DNA of 64,000 nucleotides from Paenibacillus sp. HW567 (GTDB lineage Bacteria > Bacillota > Bacilli > Paenibacillales > Paenibacillaceae): assembly GCF_000374185.1 (NCBI RefSeq), contig NZ_KB910518.1, positions 5,356,957 to 5,420,956 on the forward strand. Reading direction: 5' to 3'. Below the pieces are notes generated by a model that did not search any database, was not told the DNA's origin, and worked only from the letters and a program-made list of their open reading frames with translations. Numbering within the stretch: the first letter of the stretch is position 1; each line of letters starts with the position of its first letter. The position numbers were made by a program, and so were the translations under genes. This document shows, piece by piece, positions 7,898 to 15,875 of this stretch.

Positions 7898-9882
7898 CGT
7901 TCCAACCTCACCTCGTCAATATTAATCCAGCCGTTCCCGCCGGTTATGTAAATCTCGGCCTGCTCACCCTGGTTAAGCGTAGCAGCCGGAAGTTTAATAG
8001 GATGATATTCCTCTCCCGCCGTCAGTTCGGCCTCCGTGCGCACAGCGCCATTTACCCGGATGCCAATCCTTCCCCCGTCCCCTCCGGCGCTCACCATAAC
8101 GGATAGTTTATAGACGCCAGTCCGGGCGATAAAGTTCTGCACTATGCTTTTGTCGGAACCGATATCGAGATAAGCATGGCCTGCTCCCGAGTAAGGATTA
8201 TTGGCAGCTACACCCGTTCCCGCTGAAAAGCTCCAGCTTGAGGCTCCCGCTTCAAACCCTCCGTTAGGAATCTCAGCCTGAACGCCCTCTGCATCTGGAG
8301 AGGCTGCTTCTGTGTTATTGATAAGCACGCTGTAATTGGCGAAGCGCTCAATCGTATAATCCCCGGCCACAGCAGGCAAAGGCTCATTATTCCCAAAGAT
8401 ATATGCCGAATGCCCCGGCACAATGTCCGGATCGCCAAACCGGTACCGGCTAAAAGAAGCAACATTCTGAAATGCATCTCCGGGATTGGTGTAATGGACC
8501 GAATTCAGAAAGTCATGCGGATTGATTTTCTCATAAAACAGCACATAAATATAGGGCATATTCACTTTATTGGTGACGTAGATTTCTCCGCTGCTTGCTT
8601 CTGAAGCATACTGCACGGCAGCACCGAGTGAATCATAAAAAGCCGGACCGATCTGCTTGGGGAACTCCCGAAAATAGGCATTTGTAAAAAAGCCAAACAT
8701 TACGGCGAAAGCAGCGACAGACAGTATACCGACAAGCTTCACCTTATGGTACAGCCACATTGCACCTACAGCGACCAGCATAATCAGCGGATAGAAAATA
8801 ATATTGATCCGGTTGATGTTCACATCGGTAATCAAGGCCATCAGCACGGCGACCAGCAGCCACAGCAGCATGACTGCTTGCAGTGGACGCTCACGGCCGC
8901 TTGTCCGCAGCGCATGAATCATGACAATAAGCCCGAGCAACGCAAAAGGCAGCGCAATCGGATAAGCATACCCATAAGGAGAAATGGAGTTCCACAGCAG
9001 CCCATCGCTTCCACTGCGCATGAGCTGGATGAAGCTGCTAAAGTGTCCGGCTGCAGTCTGCAGCAATTGTCCGCTGAATACAGAGGAAATCTGCTCCACC
9101 CGCGGCGTTGTCAGCTTGGGAATCGTAAAGAGCCCCGCTGCAATCTCTTCAAGCTTATAATGATTAATTACTATAAATAATAGTATAGGCAGAGCAAGGA
9201 GCACAAATAGAATAACGTTCCATATCATCGTCCGAATTCTCAGCGCTCTACTATACAATAGAAGAAATGCTGAGCAAATAGCAAATATTGGAACAAAAAA
9301 ATAGGCTGTACCATAAGCATAAAGTGAAATTGCCAGGATTATGGTGAAACCGTAAGACCATTTTGGAGTCTGGAATGATTTCAATAGAAACAAAACGGCA
9401 ATTAATATTAGGGTAGGGAACAAATTGGATTCCAGCGCCCATCTGGACATCATAATATGCCAAGGGTTGATGGCGATAAAGAACATGGCGAAAATCCCTG
9501 CGGCTCTGGATGGAAATAGTTGTCTCATACATAAGCAGAAAAAAATCATCCCAAGAAGGCCCATCACCAGACTAAGCGCCCGCACGGATAGCGGTGTCAG
9601 CCCGAATAGAAGCAGGAAAGGCATGGATAGATAGGCGTACAGCGCATTCTGCCCGCTCCCCCAGGCGATAAGGTGAACCGGCAGTTGAACGCCGTTGCGG
9701 TCTATCCCGTAATGCAGAATCGCATAGGCATCATATCCGATGGATGCTTCATCCTGATTCAGCCCCTGGGGGATGGAGCCGATATATATCGTTCTTATAA
9801 TGGCCCCCACCAAAAAGAGCAGCACTGGCCACGGATTGTCTATGCAGGCCCGATAAGCCCGTTTCAATAAGCCGGACAACAT
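7894..9882 (-). CDS. GT-C family glycosyltransferase (GT39/ArnT-like) with C-terminal carbohydrate-binding-like module
   Basis: 662 residues, first gene of the leftward operon. About twelve membrane helices; the first extracellular loop carries the acidic pair D44-E45 in GLNQDEASIGYDA, the catalytic pattern of ArnT/PMT-type GT-C enzymes. Residues ~535-662 form a soluble beta-rich module (IPNGGFEAGASSWSF) resembling the CBM-like module at the N terminus of the next protein. The predicted reaction is transfer of a sugar from an undecaprenyl-phosphate donor to an acceptor on the outer face. Start is ATG with AGAGGTG. The first codons follow a ~100-bp gap after the permease terminator. Confidence 0.83.
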   Translation of the reverse strand: MLSGLLKRAYRACIDNPWPVLLFLVGAIIRTIYIGSIPQGLNQDEASIGYDAYAILHYGIDRNGVQLPVHLIAWGSGQNALYAYLSMPFLLLFGLTPLSVRALSLVMGLLGMIFFCLCMRQLFPSRAAGIFAMFFIAINPWHIMMSRWALESNLFPTLILIAVLFLLKSFQTPKWSYGFTIILAISLYAYGTAYFFVPIFAICSAFLLLYSRALRIRTMIWNVILFVLLALPILLFIVINHYKLEEIAAGLFTIPKLTTPRVEQISSVFSGQLLQTAAGHFSSFIQLMRSGSDGLLWNSISPYGYAYPIALPFALLGLIVMIHALRTSGRERPLQAVMLLWLLVAVLMALITDVNINRINIIFYPLIMLVAVGAMWLYHKVKLVGILSVAAFAVMFGFFTNAYFREFPKQIGPAFYDSLGAAVQYASEASSGEIYVTNKVNMPYIYVLFYEKINPHDFLNSVHYTNPGDAFQNVASFSRYRFGDPDIVPGHSAYIFGNNEPLPAVAGDYTIERFANYSVLINNTEAASPDAEGVQAEIPNGGFEAGASSWSFSAGTGVAANNPYSGAGHAYLDIGSDKSIVQNFIARTGVYKLSVMVSAGGDGGRIGIRVNGAVRTEAELTAGEEYHPIKLPAATLNQGEQAEIYITGGNGWINIDEVRLER

Positions 9883-9984
9883 GAATCACCTCTTCAACAA
9901 TATAATCTAAATATTGGGTGAATAAAAGACCGTATCGGAGGTTGTCCCAAACTCCACGTAAAAAGGCTCCTGTAAATGAGAAAA

Positions 9985-10011
9985 CGGCCCCTTCATATAG
10001 CGAAGAGGCCG
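9985..10011 (-). terminator. terminator of the purine permease gene
   Basis: Reverse strand CGGCCTCTTC-7-GAAGGGGCCG, ten pairs with one mismatch, followed by TTTTCTC. It lies ~55 bases after the permease stop and separates it from the glycosylation operon. Confidence 0.8.
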
Positions 10012-10065
10012 GAACACTTATAGAAAGAACTTGAAAAATACTAATAAGGTGAAGTGACGATACGC

Positions 10066-11466
10066 TTAGCCTTGGCTTCCAATCAGGATATAGCGCAGCA
10101 CAATCAGAACGGCAAGCACCCACATCATCCAGTGGATGTCATATTTCTTTTTGCCCGCCAGGTTGCCTACACAAGCGAGAATGACATACGTAACAATCCC
10201 GAAGGAAATTCCGTTCGCAATATTATAGGTGAAAGGCATAATCGCGAAGGTCAGGAAGGCCGGAATCGCCAGGACCATATCCTGAAAATCAATTTCGCGG
10301 ATGGATTGAGCCATCAGTACACCGACGATAATCAGTGCAGCCGCAGTAGCGGGGCCAGGGATGAGCGCCACTACTGGAGCCAGGAACAACGCAAGCAGGA
10401 AGCAGACACCGGTTGTGACGGCAGTCAGACCTGTACGTCCGCCTTCAGCAACCCCGGCAGCACTCTCAACATAAGCAGTAGTGGTGGAAGTACCGAGCAT
10501 TGCACCACCGGCAACAGCTACCGCATCAACGAACATCGCTTTGCCGACGCGTTTTTTTCCTTCTTCGGGATTCTTCATAATTCCTGCACGCTGTGCCGTA
10601 CCAACAAGTGTACCAAAGGTATCAAACAATTCTACGAAGGTGAATGTGGCAATCGCGGAAACGATACCGGTGTGCATAATGCCTTCCCAGTCAAATTGCC
10701 AGAAGTTGAGCTGCGAGAAATCAGGAACCCAGTGATTGTCAGTGCTCGACAGGCTGCTGAAATCAACGACACCCATTAGCATAGCAGCTACTGTCGTGCC
10801 CAGAATACCAAACAAGATTGCACCACGCACGTTCAACACCATCAGGATGGAAATCAGCAGCAGGCCGATGATCACCAGTTGTACGTTGCTGTTCTCCAGA
10901 CTGCCCATATGGATAACCGTTTCAAAGGACAGCACATCTGTAAATTTATTAGCGGCGATATCTTTGCCGGCTTCAACGCCGATCGTCATCAGTCCGCTGT
11001 TTTTAAGACCGATAATGGTAATGAACAAACCGATACCAACGGTAATAGCATGCTTGAGGCTGTCCGGAATAGCGGTAAGCAGAATCTGCCGGACCTGGGT
11101 AACCGTAAGCAGGATGAAGATAATCCCGGAAATAAATACGGCGGTCAGACCCATTTGCCAAGTAAACGGATGGTCAGTGGTCTGCGAGGACAAAACTACG
11201 GAAGCAAAATATGCATTAAGGCCCATACCAGGCGCAAGCGCTACAGGAAAATTAATGAACAGCCCCATCGCAATTGTGAAAATTCCCGCCGCCAGCGCGG
11301 TAGCCAGGAATACAGGATACCAGCCCATCTCAATGCGGCCAAAGGCAGTAAGTGTGCCCGGATTAACCGACAGGATATACGCCATTGCCATAAACGTGGT
11401 CAAACCGGCCATAATCTCTGTGCGCACTGTCGTGCCGTTTTCTTTCAACTTGAAAAAGCGGTTCAA
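10066..11466 (-). CDS. pbuG: guanine/hypoxanthine permease, NCS2 (AzgA/PbuG-like) family
   Basis: 466 residues, about 12-14 membrane helices. It shows family sequences such as GLTTFMAMAYILSVNP near residue 20, APGMGLNAYF near 97 and TSTTTAYVESAAGVAEGGRTGL near 325, the pattern of the PbuG/AzgA branch (proton-coupled purine uptake). Translation starts at UUG, six bases after GGGGGAG. It is controlled by a guanine-type riboswitch with a terminator and has two inverted PurR boxes upstream, the same logic as pbuG of Bacillus subtilis. The symbol rests on this similarity; PbuO is the alternative. Confidence 0.88.
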   Translation of the reverse strand: MNRFFKLKENGTTVRTEIMAGLTTFMAMAYILSVNPGTLTAFGRIEMGWYPVFLATALAAGIFTIAMGLFINFPVALAPGMGLNAYFASVVLSSQTTDHPFTWQMGLTAVFISGIIFILLTVTQVRQILLTAIPDSLKHAITVGIGLFITIIGLKNSGLMTIGVEAGKDIAANKFTDVLSFETVIHMGSLENSNVQLVIIGLLLISILMVLNVRGAILFGILGTTVAAMLMGVVDFSSLSSTDNHWVPDFSQLNFWQFDWEGIMHTGIVSAIATFTFVELFDTFGTLVGTAQRAGIMKNPEEGKKRVGKAMFVDAVAVAGGAMLGTSTTTAYVESAAGVAEGGRTGLTAVTTGVCFLLALFLAPVVALIPGPATAAALIIVGVLMAQSIREIDFQDMVLAIPAFLTFAIMPFTYNIANGISFGIVTYVILACVGNLAGKKKYDIHWMMWVLAVLIVLRYILIGSQG

Positions 11467-11511
11467 ATTGTTCTCCCCCTAAGGTTGTATGTTGTCTGCA
11501 AGCAACAGAAA

Positions 11512-11536
11512 AGCCGGTATCTTGGAAGACACCGGC
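11512..11536 (-). terminator. riboswitch-controlled attenuator before the purine permease
   Basis: Reverse strand GCCGGTGTC-TTCCAA-GATACCGGC (11513-11536; 9-bp stem with one G-T pair) followed by TTTTCTG. It lies between the guanine aptamer and the UUG start, as expected for a transcriptional off-switch. Another T-run (TTTTTTT at ~11541-11547) precedes the hairpin. Confidence 0.75.
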
Positions 11537-11609
11537 CCGAAAAAAAGAACAGCTCTCCTCCCCTGCGGATGAAAATCCGAAGGTTAATAGAGGTCTTGCT
11601 CTTCTTAAT

Positions 11610-11670
11610 CGTAGCCAGGTCATTACGGTGACCTCGTAGAGACTTCCGGGCCGATTCCCGGAATTATACG
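11610..11670 (-). ncRNA. purine riboswitch, guanine/hypoxanthine type
   Basis: Reverse strand reads CGTATAATTCCGGG, loop AATCGG, CCCGG, then AGTCTCTAC, AGGTCA-CCGTAA-TGACCT and GGCTACG. This gives P1, P2, P3 and the conserved junctions of the purine class. The specificity base in J3/1 is C (GGC-UACG), the guanine form rather than the adenine (U) form. Confidence 0.96.
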
Positions 11671-11698
11671 AATGTTTATGCTGCTTTAGCGCTTTTTT

Positions 11699-11728
11699 AT
11701 TTTAGGTGTAGGTGACATGACTTGTCAA
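11699..11728 (-). promoter_or_regulatory. promoter of the purine permease
   Basis: Reverse strand -35 TTGACA (11723-11728), 18-bp spacer, -10 TAAAAT (11699-11704). The start falls about 20 bases before the aptamer. Confidence 0.75.
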
Positions 11729-11732
11729 TGGT

Positions 11733-11776
11733 AAATACGAACATTATGCGTAATGTTTTTGTTATTGTTCGTAATT
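11733..11776 (-). promoter_or_regulatory. inverted pair of PurR boxes
   Basis: AAATACGAACATT (11733-11745) and, inverted, AATTACGAACAAT (11764-11776), 18 bp apart. Each differs from the Bacillus PurBox AWWWCCGAACWWT at one position. They lie just upstream of the -35 box, as in PurR-regulated purine genes. Repression when purines are abundant is therefore expected in addition to the riboswitch. Confidence 0.7.
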
Positions 11777-11798
11777 CGGACAATTTCACGTCTCTAAC

Positions 11799-12407
11799 CT
11801 AATGGTAGCTGTAATTAGGCAGCTTCAGCAGCTCAGCGATGTACTTCTTAATCTCATCTTCTAGCTTGTCCTTGTCTATGAGAGGGTATCCCTCCATTTC
11901 CCGGCATTCCATCATGCCTTTCAGAGCGGAGAAGCGGTAAGCTGCGGCGATTGCAGACGTTGACGCTTGTCCGATTTTATCCTGAGCGGTGAGGTCTTCA
12001 AAGGCCGTGCGGTTTTTGATGCGCAGCCGAAGCTCCTGCTTCGCGTCACGGTCCATCAGCTTGCCCGGTGTCAGATGATCCGCCTCAATCTGCGCGATGA
12101 TCGCCTCAGCCTGCTCCAGCTCCCCTTCCTCCCGCAAAATCCTTGCCTGCAGCGCCCGTACAATATGTATAAACGTCCACACATTATAGTTGTTGTTGAA
12201 CACCAATCCGTCTGTCAGACTGCAACCCTGCTTCGCAGAGCCTATATCTCCGTTGATATACAGCAGCAATACCAGATCCGACAGAGCCTCCATGTCCGCT
12301 GCGCTTTGAAAAGATATTTTCTTGGCAAGCTTGCGGCTCAGGCTTCCTACTTTCTTGTTCGGGCTGTTTGCAGCAATCTGCGTGAATAATGTTGCCGTGT
12401 CCTCCAT
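11799..12407 (-). CDS. hypothetical protein
   Basis: 202 residues from ATG at 12407, which has AAAGGAG 11 bases upstream; an open extension further upstream has no ribosome site and is ignored. Soluble, alpha-helical, no signal peptide or membrane segment. It contains LVLLLYINGDIGSAKQGC, a helix-rich FIHIVRALQARILREEGELEQAEAII stretch suggesting a TPR-like fold (~residues 95-130), and an acidic/Lys-rich C terminus. Family not recognised; similar proteins in Bacillales are of unknown function and some immunity proteins look alike, but no toxin lies nearby. Confidence 0.7.
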   Translation of the reverse strand: MEDTATLFTQIAANSPNKKVGSLSRKLAKKISFQSAADMEALSDLVLLLYINGDIGSAKQGCSLTDGLVFNNNYNVWTFIHIVRALQARILREEGELEQAEAIIAQIEADHLTPGKLMDRDAKQELRLRIKNRTAFEDLTAQDKIGQASTSAIAAAYRFSALKGMMECREMEGYPLIDKDKLEDEIKKYIAELLKLPNYSYH

Positions 12408-12677
12408 ATGGTTCAGCGCTCCTTTATGTGCGGGTGTAACTCTATAGTAATTTCTACAGCAGATCAAACTCAAATCCGCCGAAAAATAGGATCTGTTGCG
12501 TTCTGTGCAGCAGATTATGTGAAAAAGCTCCTCTGCACCCGGAAACCGGAGAATCAATTGTACGAATTACAGCAGAAGGCCATTTCCTGCATCAAAATAA
12601 TCATTCTAATACACAAAGTGCTGTCATCTCTGTAATAAACTGGAATAGACAGTAGGCGTTCCCTTTGCTGCACAAGC

Positions 12678-12704
12678 AAAAGGGCATCCTGGTTAGGGAT
12701 GCCC
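12678..12704 (-). terminator. terminator of the MDR oxidoreductase transcript
   Basis: Reverse strand GGGCATCC-CTAACCA-GGATGCCC followed by TTTTGC. It lies beyond the dispersed repeat, so the repeat would be part of the 3' untranslated region of the 12846-13784 gene. Confidence 0.75.
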
Positions 12705-12725
12705 CTCTGCTTGGCCTATAGCATA

Positions 12726-12824
12726 AGTGGAAACGGCTACGCCGTCCTTAGAAGGACGGTATCCGCCGCAGCGAGAAATATAAGGATGATTGGTGTAAAA
12801 CATATAAATCCTTATATTTTATCT
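12726..12824. repeat. 98-bp double-hairpin dispersed repeat, copy A
   Basis: Two adjacent imperfect inverted repeats: GGAAACGG..GCCGTCCTT / AAGGACGG..CCGCCGC, a constant AGCGAGAA linker, then AAATATAAGGAT / ATCCTTATATTT. Copies B (29855-29952) and C (58988-59085) have the same length and order. It resembles REP/MITE-like non-autonomous elements. Confidence 0.85.
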
Positions 12825-12845
12825 CCGGTCAAAACACCAGCTTCC

Positions 12846-13784
12846 TTAGGCGAACGTTATGGCTATTTTGCCGACAGCATGATGGGACTCACTTAATGCG
12901 TGGGCATCATACAATCCTTTTTGCGAAAAAGGAAACGTAGCTCCGACTACTGATCTTACTTTCTTCTGCTCGAGCAGGCCGGCAATTTCCTGAAGCTGCT
13001 GTCCATTTGGCTCCAGCCATATGTTTTTAGCGGTTACGTCGTATTCCTTGACCAGCTCTTCATCAAAATTGCTGACAATGGATATAATTCGTCCGGTATG
13101 TTTTTTCAGCACTTTGAAGCTGTTCTTCTGAACGTCTCCACCCATCGTATCGAACACAACGTCCACATCGGATAAAACATCTTCAAAATTGGTCGTGCGG
13201 TAGTCAATAATCTGGTCAGCTCCGAGTGAAGCAAGCAGCTCATGGTTGCGCTCACTGGCAGTTGTTATAACGTAGGCTCCGGCTTGCTTGGCAAACTGAA
13301 TTGCGAACATGCCCACGCCGCCTGCGCCTGCGTGAATTAATACCTTTTCTCCTCTAGCCAGTCTTCCATGCGTAAAAAGCGCCTGCCAGGCCGTCAGCCC
13401 TGCGAGCGGAACGGACGCAGCTTCCTCCCAGGAGATATTGGCAGGCTTCCGTGCAAGCAGGTGATCATCCACCAAAGTATATTCGGCATAAGTTCCAAAC
13501 CGGGTAGTATCCGGACGGGCAAACACTTCGTCTCCCACTTTCCAGTCTGTTACCCCGCTGCCGACTTCCGTAATTGTTCCGGCAACATCCCAGCCCAGAA
13601 TAATTGGAAACTCCCAATCCATAATTTGCTTTAAGTAGCCTTCACGGAGCTTCCAGTCAATGGGATTGATTGAGGTAGCCGCCGCTTTGACTACGACCTG
13701 ATTGGCTTGTGGAATAGGATTTGGCACTTCTCTTTCCTGCAGCTCTTCCTTACCCCCATAACGATCAATGACGATGGCTTTCAT
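12846..13784 (-). CDS. NADP-dependent zinc-independent alcohol dehydrogenase-like (MDR) oxidoreductase
   Basis: 312 residues. GroES-like N-terminal domain (MKAIVIDRYGG, ILGWDVAGTITEVG) and a Rossmann domain with the nucleotide loop HAGAGGVGMFAIQFAKQAGA near residue 150. It lacks the catalytic and structural zinc cysteines, so it belongs to the quinone oxidoreductase/enoyl reductase branch of medium-chain reductases. Substrate unknown; such proteins often reduce quinones or reactive enals under stress. Single-gene transcript from the promoter at 13899-13926. Confidence 0.87.
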   Translation of the reverse strand: MKAIVIDRYGGKEELQEREVPNPIPQANQVVVKAAATSINPIDWKLREGYLKQIMDWEFPIILGWDVAGTITEVGSGVTDWKVGDEVFARPDTTRFGTYAEYTLVDDHLLARKPANISWEEAASVPLAGLTAWQALFTHGRLARGEKVLIHAGAGGVGMFAIQFAKQAGAYVITTASERNHELLASLGADQIIDYRTTNFEDVLSDVDVVFDTMGGDVQKNSFKVLKKHTGRIISIVSNFDEELVKEYDVTAKNIWLEPNGQQLQEIAGLLEQKKVRSVVGATFPFSQKGLYDAHALSESHHAVGKIAITFA

Positions 13785-13898
13785 TTCTTGTCCTCCTCAC
13801 AGATTTTTAGCTGATCTTCAAAGGTATTATTCATCTCTTTGCACAAAAAATGCATACGATGAAGCAAATTAGTTGACCTATCAATTAATATATCAAGT

Positions 13899-13926
13899 AT
13901 TATACTCTTAATTAAAAAGTAATCAA
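13899..13926 (-). promoter_or_regulatory. promoter of the MDR oxidoreductase gene
   Basis: Reverse strand -35 TTGATT (13921-13926), 16-bp spacer, -10 TATAAT (13899-13904). The direct repeats TATCAA lie just after the expected start. Confidence 0.65.
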
Positions 13927-14034
13927 GGATGACCGGACTTTATTTGTAACGAAGGAAAATTATAAATTTCCAGACAAAAAAACCTTCAAACCCACGGCTG
14001 ATGTCGTAACCTGATTTTCCCTTTCTTTTCTTTT

Positions 14035-14043
14035 TGATATAAT
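14035..14043 (+). promoter_or_regulatory. extended -10 promoter of the dNTPase gene
   Basis: TGATATAAT, a perfect extended -10, about 105 bases before the start codon. No good -35 is seen, which extended -10 promoters can do without. Confidence 0.5.
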
Positions 14044-14152
14044 TAACTTGTTTGATTGTTAATATTCTGAAATACTGGATTTTTCTTTTGCCGTGCTTAT
14101 GTTTTATGTGGAAACCGCTTCAATTATTAAGTAATTTAGAGGAGGAATGATG

Positions 14153-15616
14153 ATGAATTGGAAAGAACTGTTAAGCGTAAAAAGAAAGAATAATAGTGAG
14201 ATCACAAGAATGGAAAGTAATGTTACAATCAACCCATTTGATTTTGATTATCGCCGCATTGTGCAAAGTGCTTCATTTAGACGCCTTCAGGATAAAACTC
14301 AAGTTTATCCATTAGAAAAAATTGACTTCGTACGAACTCGGCTAACCCACTCCCTGGAAGTTTCAGCTATTGCTGAAGGTATCGGACAATTAATTGTCAA
14401 AAACTTATATGAATATCATTTGAAAAACAGTAATGACGATATTGAAGAATTACCAGATGTGTTGAAGTGTGCTGGTCTTATTCATGATTTAGGCAATCCA
14501 CCTTTTGGTCATTTTGGTGAATATGTCATTCAATCATGGTTCAAAAGGAATCTTCAAATTCTTCAATTCAAAGGATTGCCACTTTATGTAGATGAAGGTG
14601 AATGCGTTCTTGAAGATTATTTGGCTAAAGACTTTTGCAACTTTGACGGGAATGCCCACACATTTAGAATTGTAAATCGTTTACATATTGATCGCGGTAT
14701 GTCTGGGTTGAATTTGACGAATGCTGTTTTGAGTGCGATTGGGAAGTATACCGTACCTTGTACAGAAATTCGTAAAAATAAAAAGATTACAGCCAAAAAA
14801 ATAGGATACTTTTACTCAGAAAAGGACGATATACTTGCTATTGCTAAGGATGTGGGAACACTTGCAGATGATAAAAAGACAATACATAGACATCCACTTT
14901 CATTTATTGTAGAGGCAGCAGATGACATTGCATATCGACTTGCTGATTTAGAAGACACTTTCAAAAAAGGATTAGTATCGTTGTCAGACCTGATAAGTTA
15001 TATGAATGGACGATTACAACATTATCAATCCAAAGCGAATTTGGATAAAACAACCCTCTTAATAAAAGAATTGTCGGAATTACGTAATGCGGAAGACACT
15101 GATAGCGATTATAACGTACTAAATACATGGTTGTTTGATGTTCAAATTCATTTGATGAATGCAGCAAAGTTCAGTTTCACAAATAACTATCAAGATATAA
15201 TGGTTGGTACATACAATAATGATTTATTCAAAAACACTTATCATGAATACACTATGGAAATACTAAAGGATGTCTCAGTGCAGTATGCTTTCTCAAACAA
15301 AGATGTAAATGTTTTAGAACTTTCTTCAGAAGTGATTATAGAGTATTTCTTGAATAAACTTGTACCAGCACTAATCAAATATGAAACAAGTGAAATGTCC
15401 CCAGTGGATAAGAAGTTTATTAAATTAATTTCTGACAATTATCTTAAAAATTATAAACTTGTTGCCAATAAACTTGAGGCTGAAATGGACGGAAGCGAAC
15501 TGGAGATGCATAAGTTATACCATCGCATTCTTGTCGCAGTCGACTTTATAGCCGGAATGACCGATACGTACGCAAGGGATTTGTATAATAGTTTACAAGG
15601 AACCAAATCAAACTGA
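14153..15616 (+). CDS. dgt: deoxyguanosinetriphosphate triphosphohydrolase-like HD protein
   Basis: 487 residues. HD-domain dNTPase: RTRLTHSLEVSAIA (H66), LIHDLGNPPFGHFGE (HD at 111-112) and a later VEAADDIAYRLADLED (metal Asp) give the H..HD..D set; the N-terminal RRIVQSASFRRLQDKTQV is a Dgt signature. These enzymes cleave dNTPs to nucleoside and triphosphate; some protect against phage by depleting dNTPs. Three in-frame ATGs overlap; the third (14153) has the proper distance from GGAGG at 14141. The gene is ~36% GC against 53-57% around it and is flanked by its own promoter and terminator, suggesting acquisition as a single-gene cassette. The symbol is by family; E. coli dgt orthology is not certain. 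Confidence 0.9.
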   Translation: MNWKELLSVKRKNNSEITRMESNVTINPFDFDYRRIVQSASFRRLQDKTQVYPLEKIDFVRTRLTHSLEVSAIAEGIGQLIVKNLYEYHLKNSNDDIEELPDVLKCAGLIHDLGNPPFGHFGEYVIQSWFKRNLQILQFKGLPLYVDEGECVLEDYLAKDFCNFDGNAHTFRIVNRLHIDRGMSGLNLTNAVLSAIGKYTVPCTEIRKNKKITAKKIGYFYSEKDDILAIAKDVGTLADDKKTIHRHPLSFIVEAADDIAYRLADLEDTFKKGLVSLSDLISYMNGRLQHYQSKANLDKTTLLIKELSELRNAEDTDSDYNVLNTWLFDVQIHLMNAAKFSFTNNYQDIMVGTYNNDLFKNTYHEYTMEILKDVSVQYAFSNKDVNVLELSSEVIIEYFLNKLVPALIKYETSEMSPVDKKFIKLISDNYLKNYKLVANKLEAEMDGSELEMHKLYHRILVAVDFIAGMTDTYARDLYNSLQGTKSN

Positions 15617-15721
15617 CGTTTTATATACTCGTAGACAAAATGATATTGTCACTAACTAATAATTCCGCCATTTCTTAATTAATCTAAAAAACTTGATATT
15701 CTTTCTTAATTTTAGTCATAA

Positions 15722-15772
15722 AAAATACTCCCTTCTATCTGCAACACAACACAGATAAAAGAGAGTATTTTT
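15722..15772. terminator. bidirectional terminator between dgt and guaA
   Basis: Arms AAATACTCCCTTCTATCT and AGATAAAAGAGAGTATTT with an 11-base loop, A-run before and T-run after. It can serve dgt (rightward) and guaA (leftward). Confidence 0.8.
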
Positions 15773-15875
15773 TGCAATCTATAGTCGCAGGTGGGATTGA
15801 AACTTTATAATCAGCGATACTACAGATCCTTAACAATGTGGCTATTAAGCATCCGCCAGTATAAATATTTCCAAC

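Larger units (their letters stand above)
12408..12845. other. 438-bp intergenic region
   Basis: Holds the AT-rich upstream region of the hypothetical gene (12408-12660), the terminator at 12678-12704 and the 98-bp dispersed repeat at 12726-12824. No further gene is supported. Confidence 0.7.
13785..14152. other. 368-bp divergent intergenic region, AT-rich
   Basis: Contains the leftward promoter of the MDR gene, two TATCAA direct repeats (13879-13884 and 13891-13896) downstream of its -10 that could bind a regulator, and the rightward extended -10 of the dNTPase gene at 14035-14043. No gene seen. Confidence 0.7.

Noticed and set aside
10054..11631. Long forward-strand frames opposite the purine permease.
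   Set aside because: Shadow of the membrane protein gene; they also run through the riboswitch.
15784..15803. GTCGCAGGTGGGATTGAAAC resembles the end of a CRISPR repeat (GGATTGAAAC).
   Set aside because: Only one copy; no repeat-spacer periodicity and no cas genes in the window.
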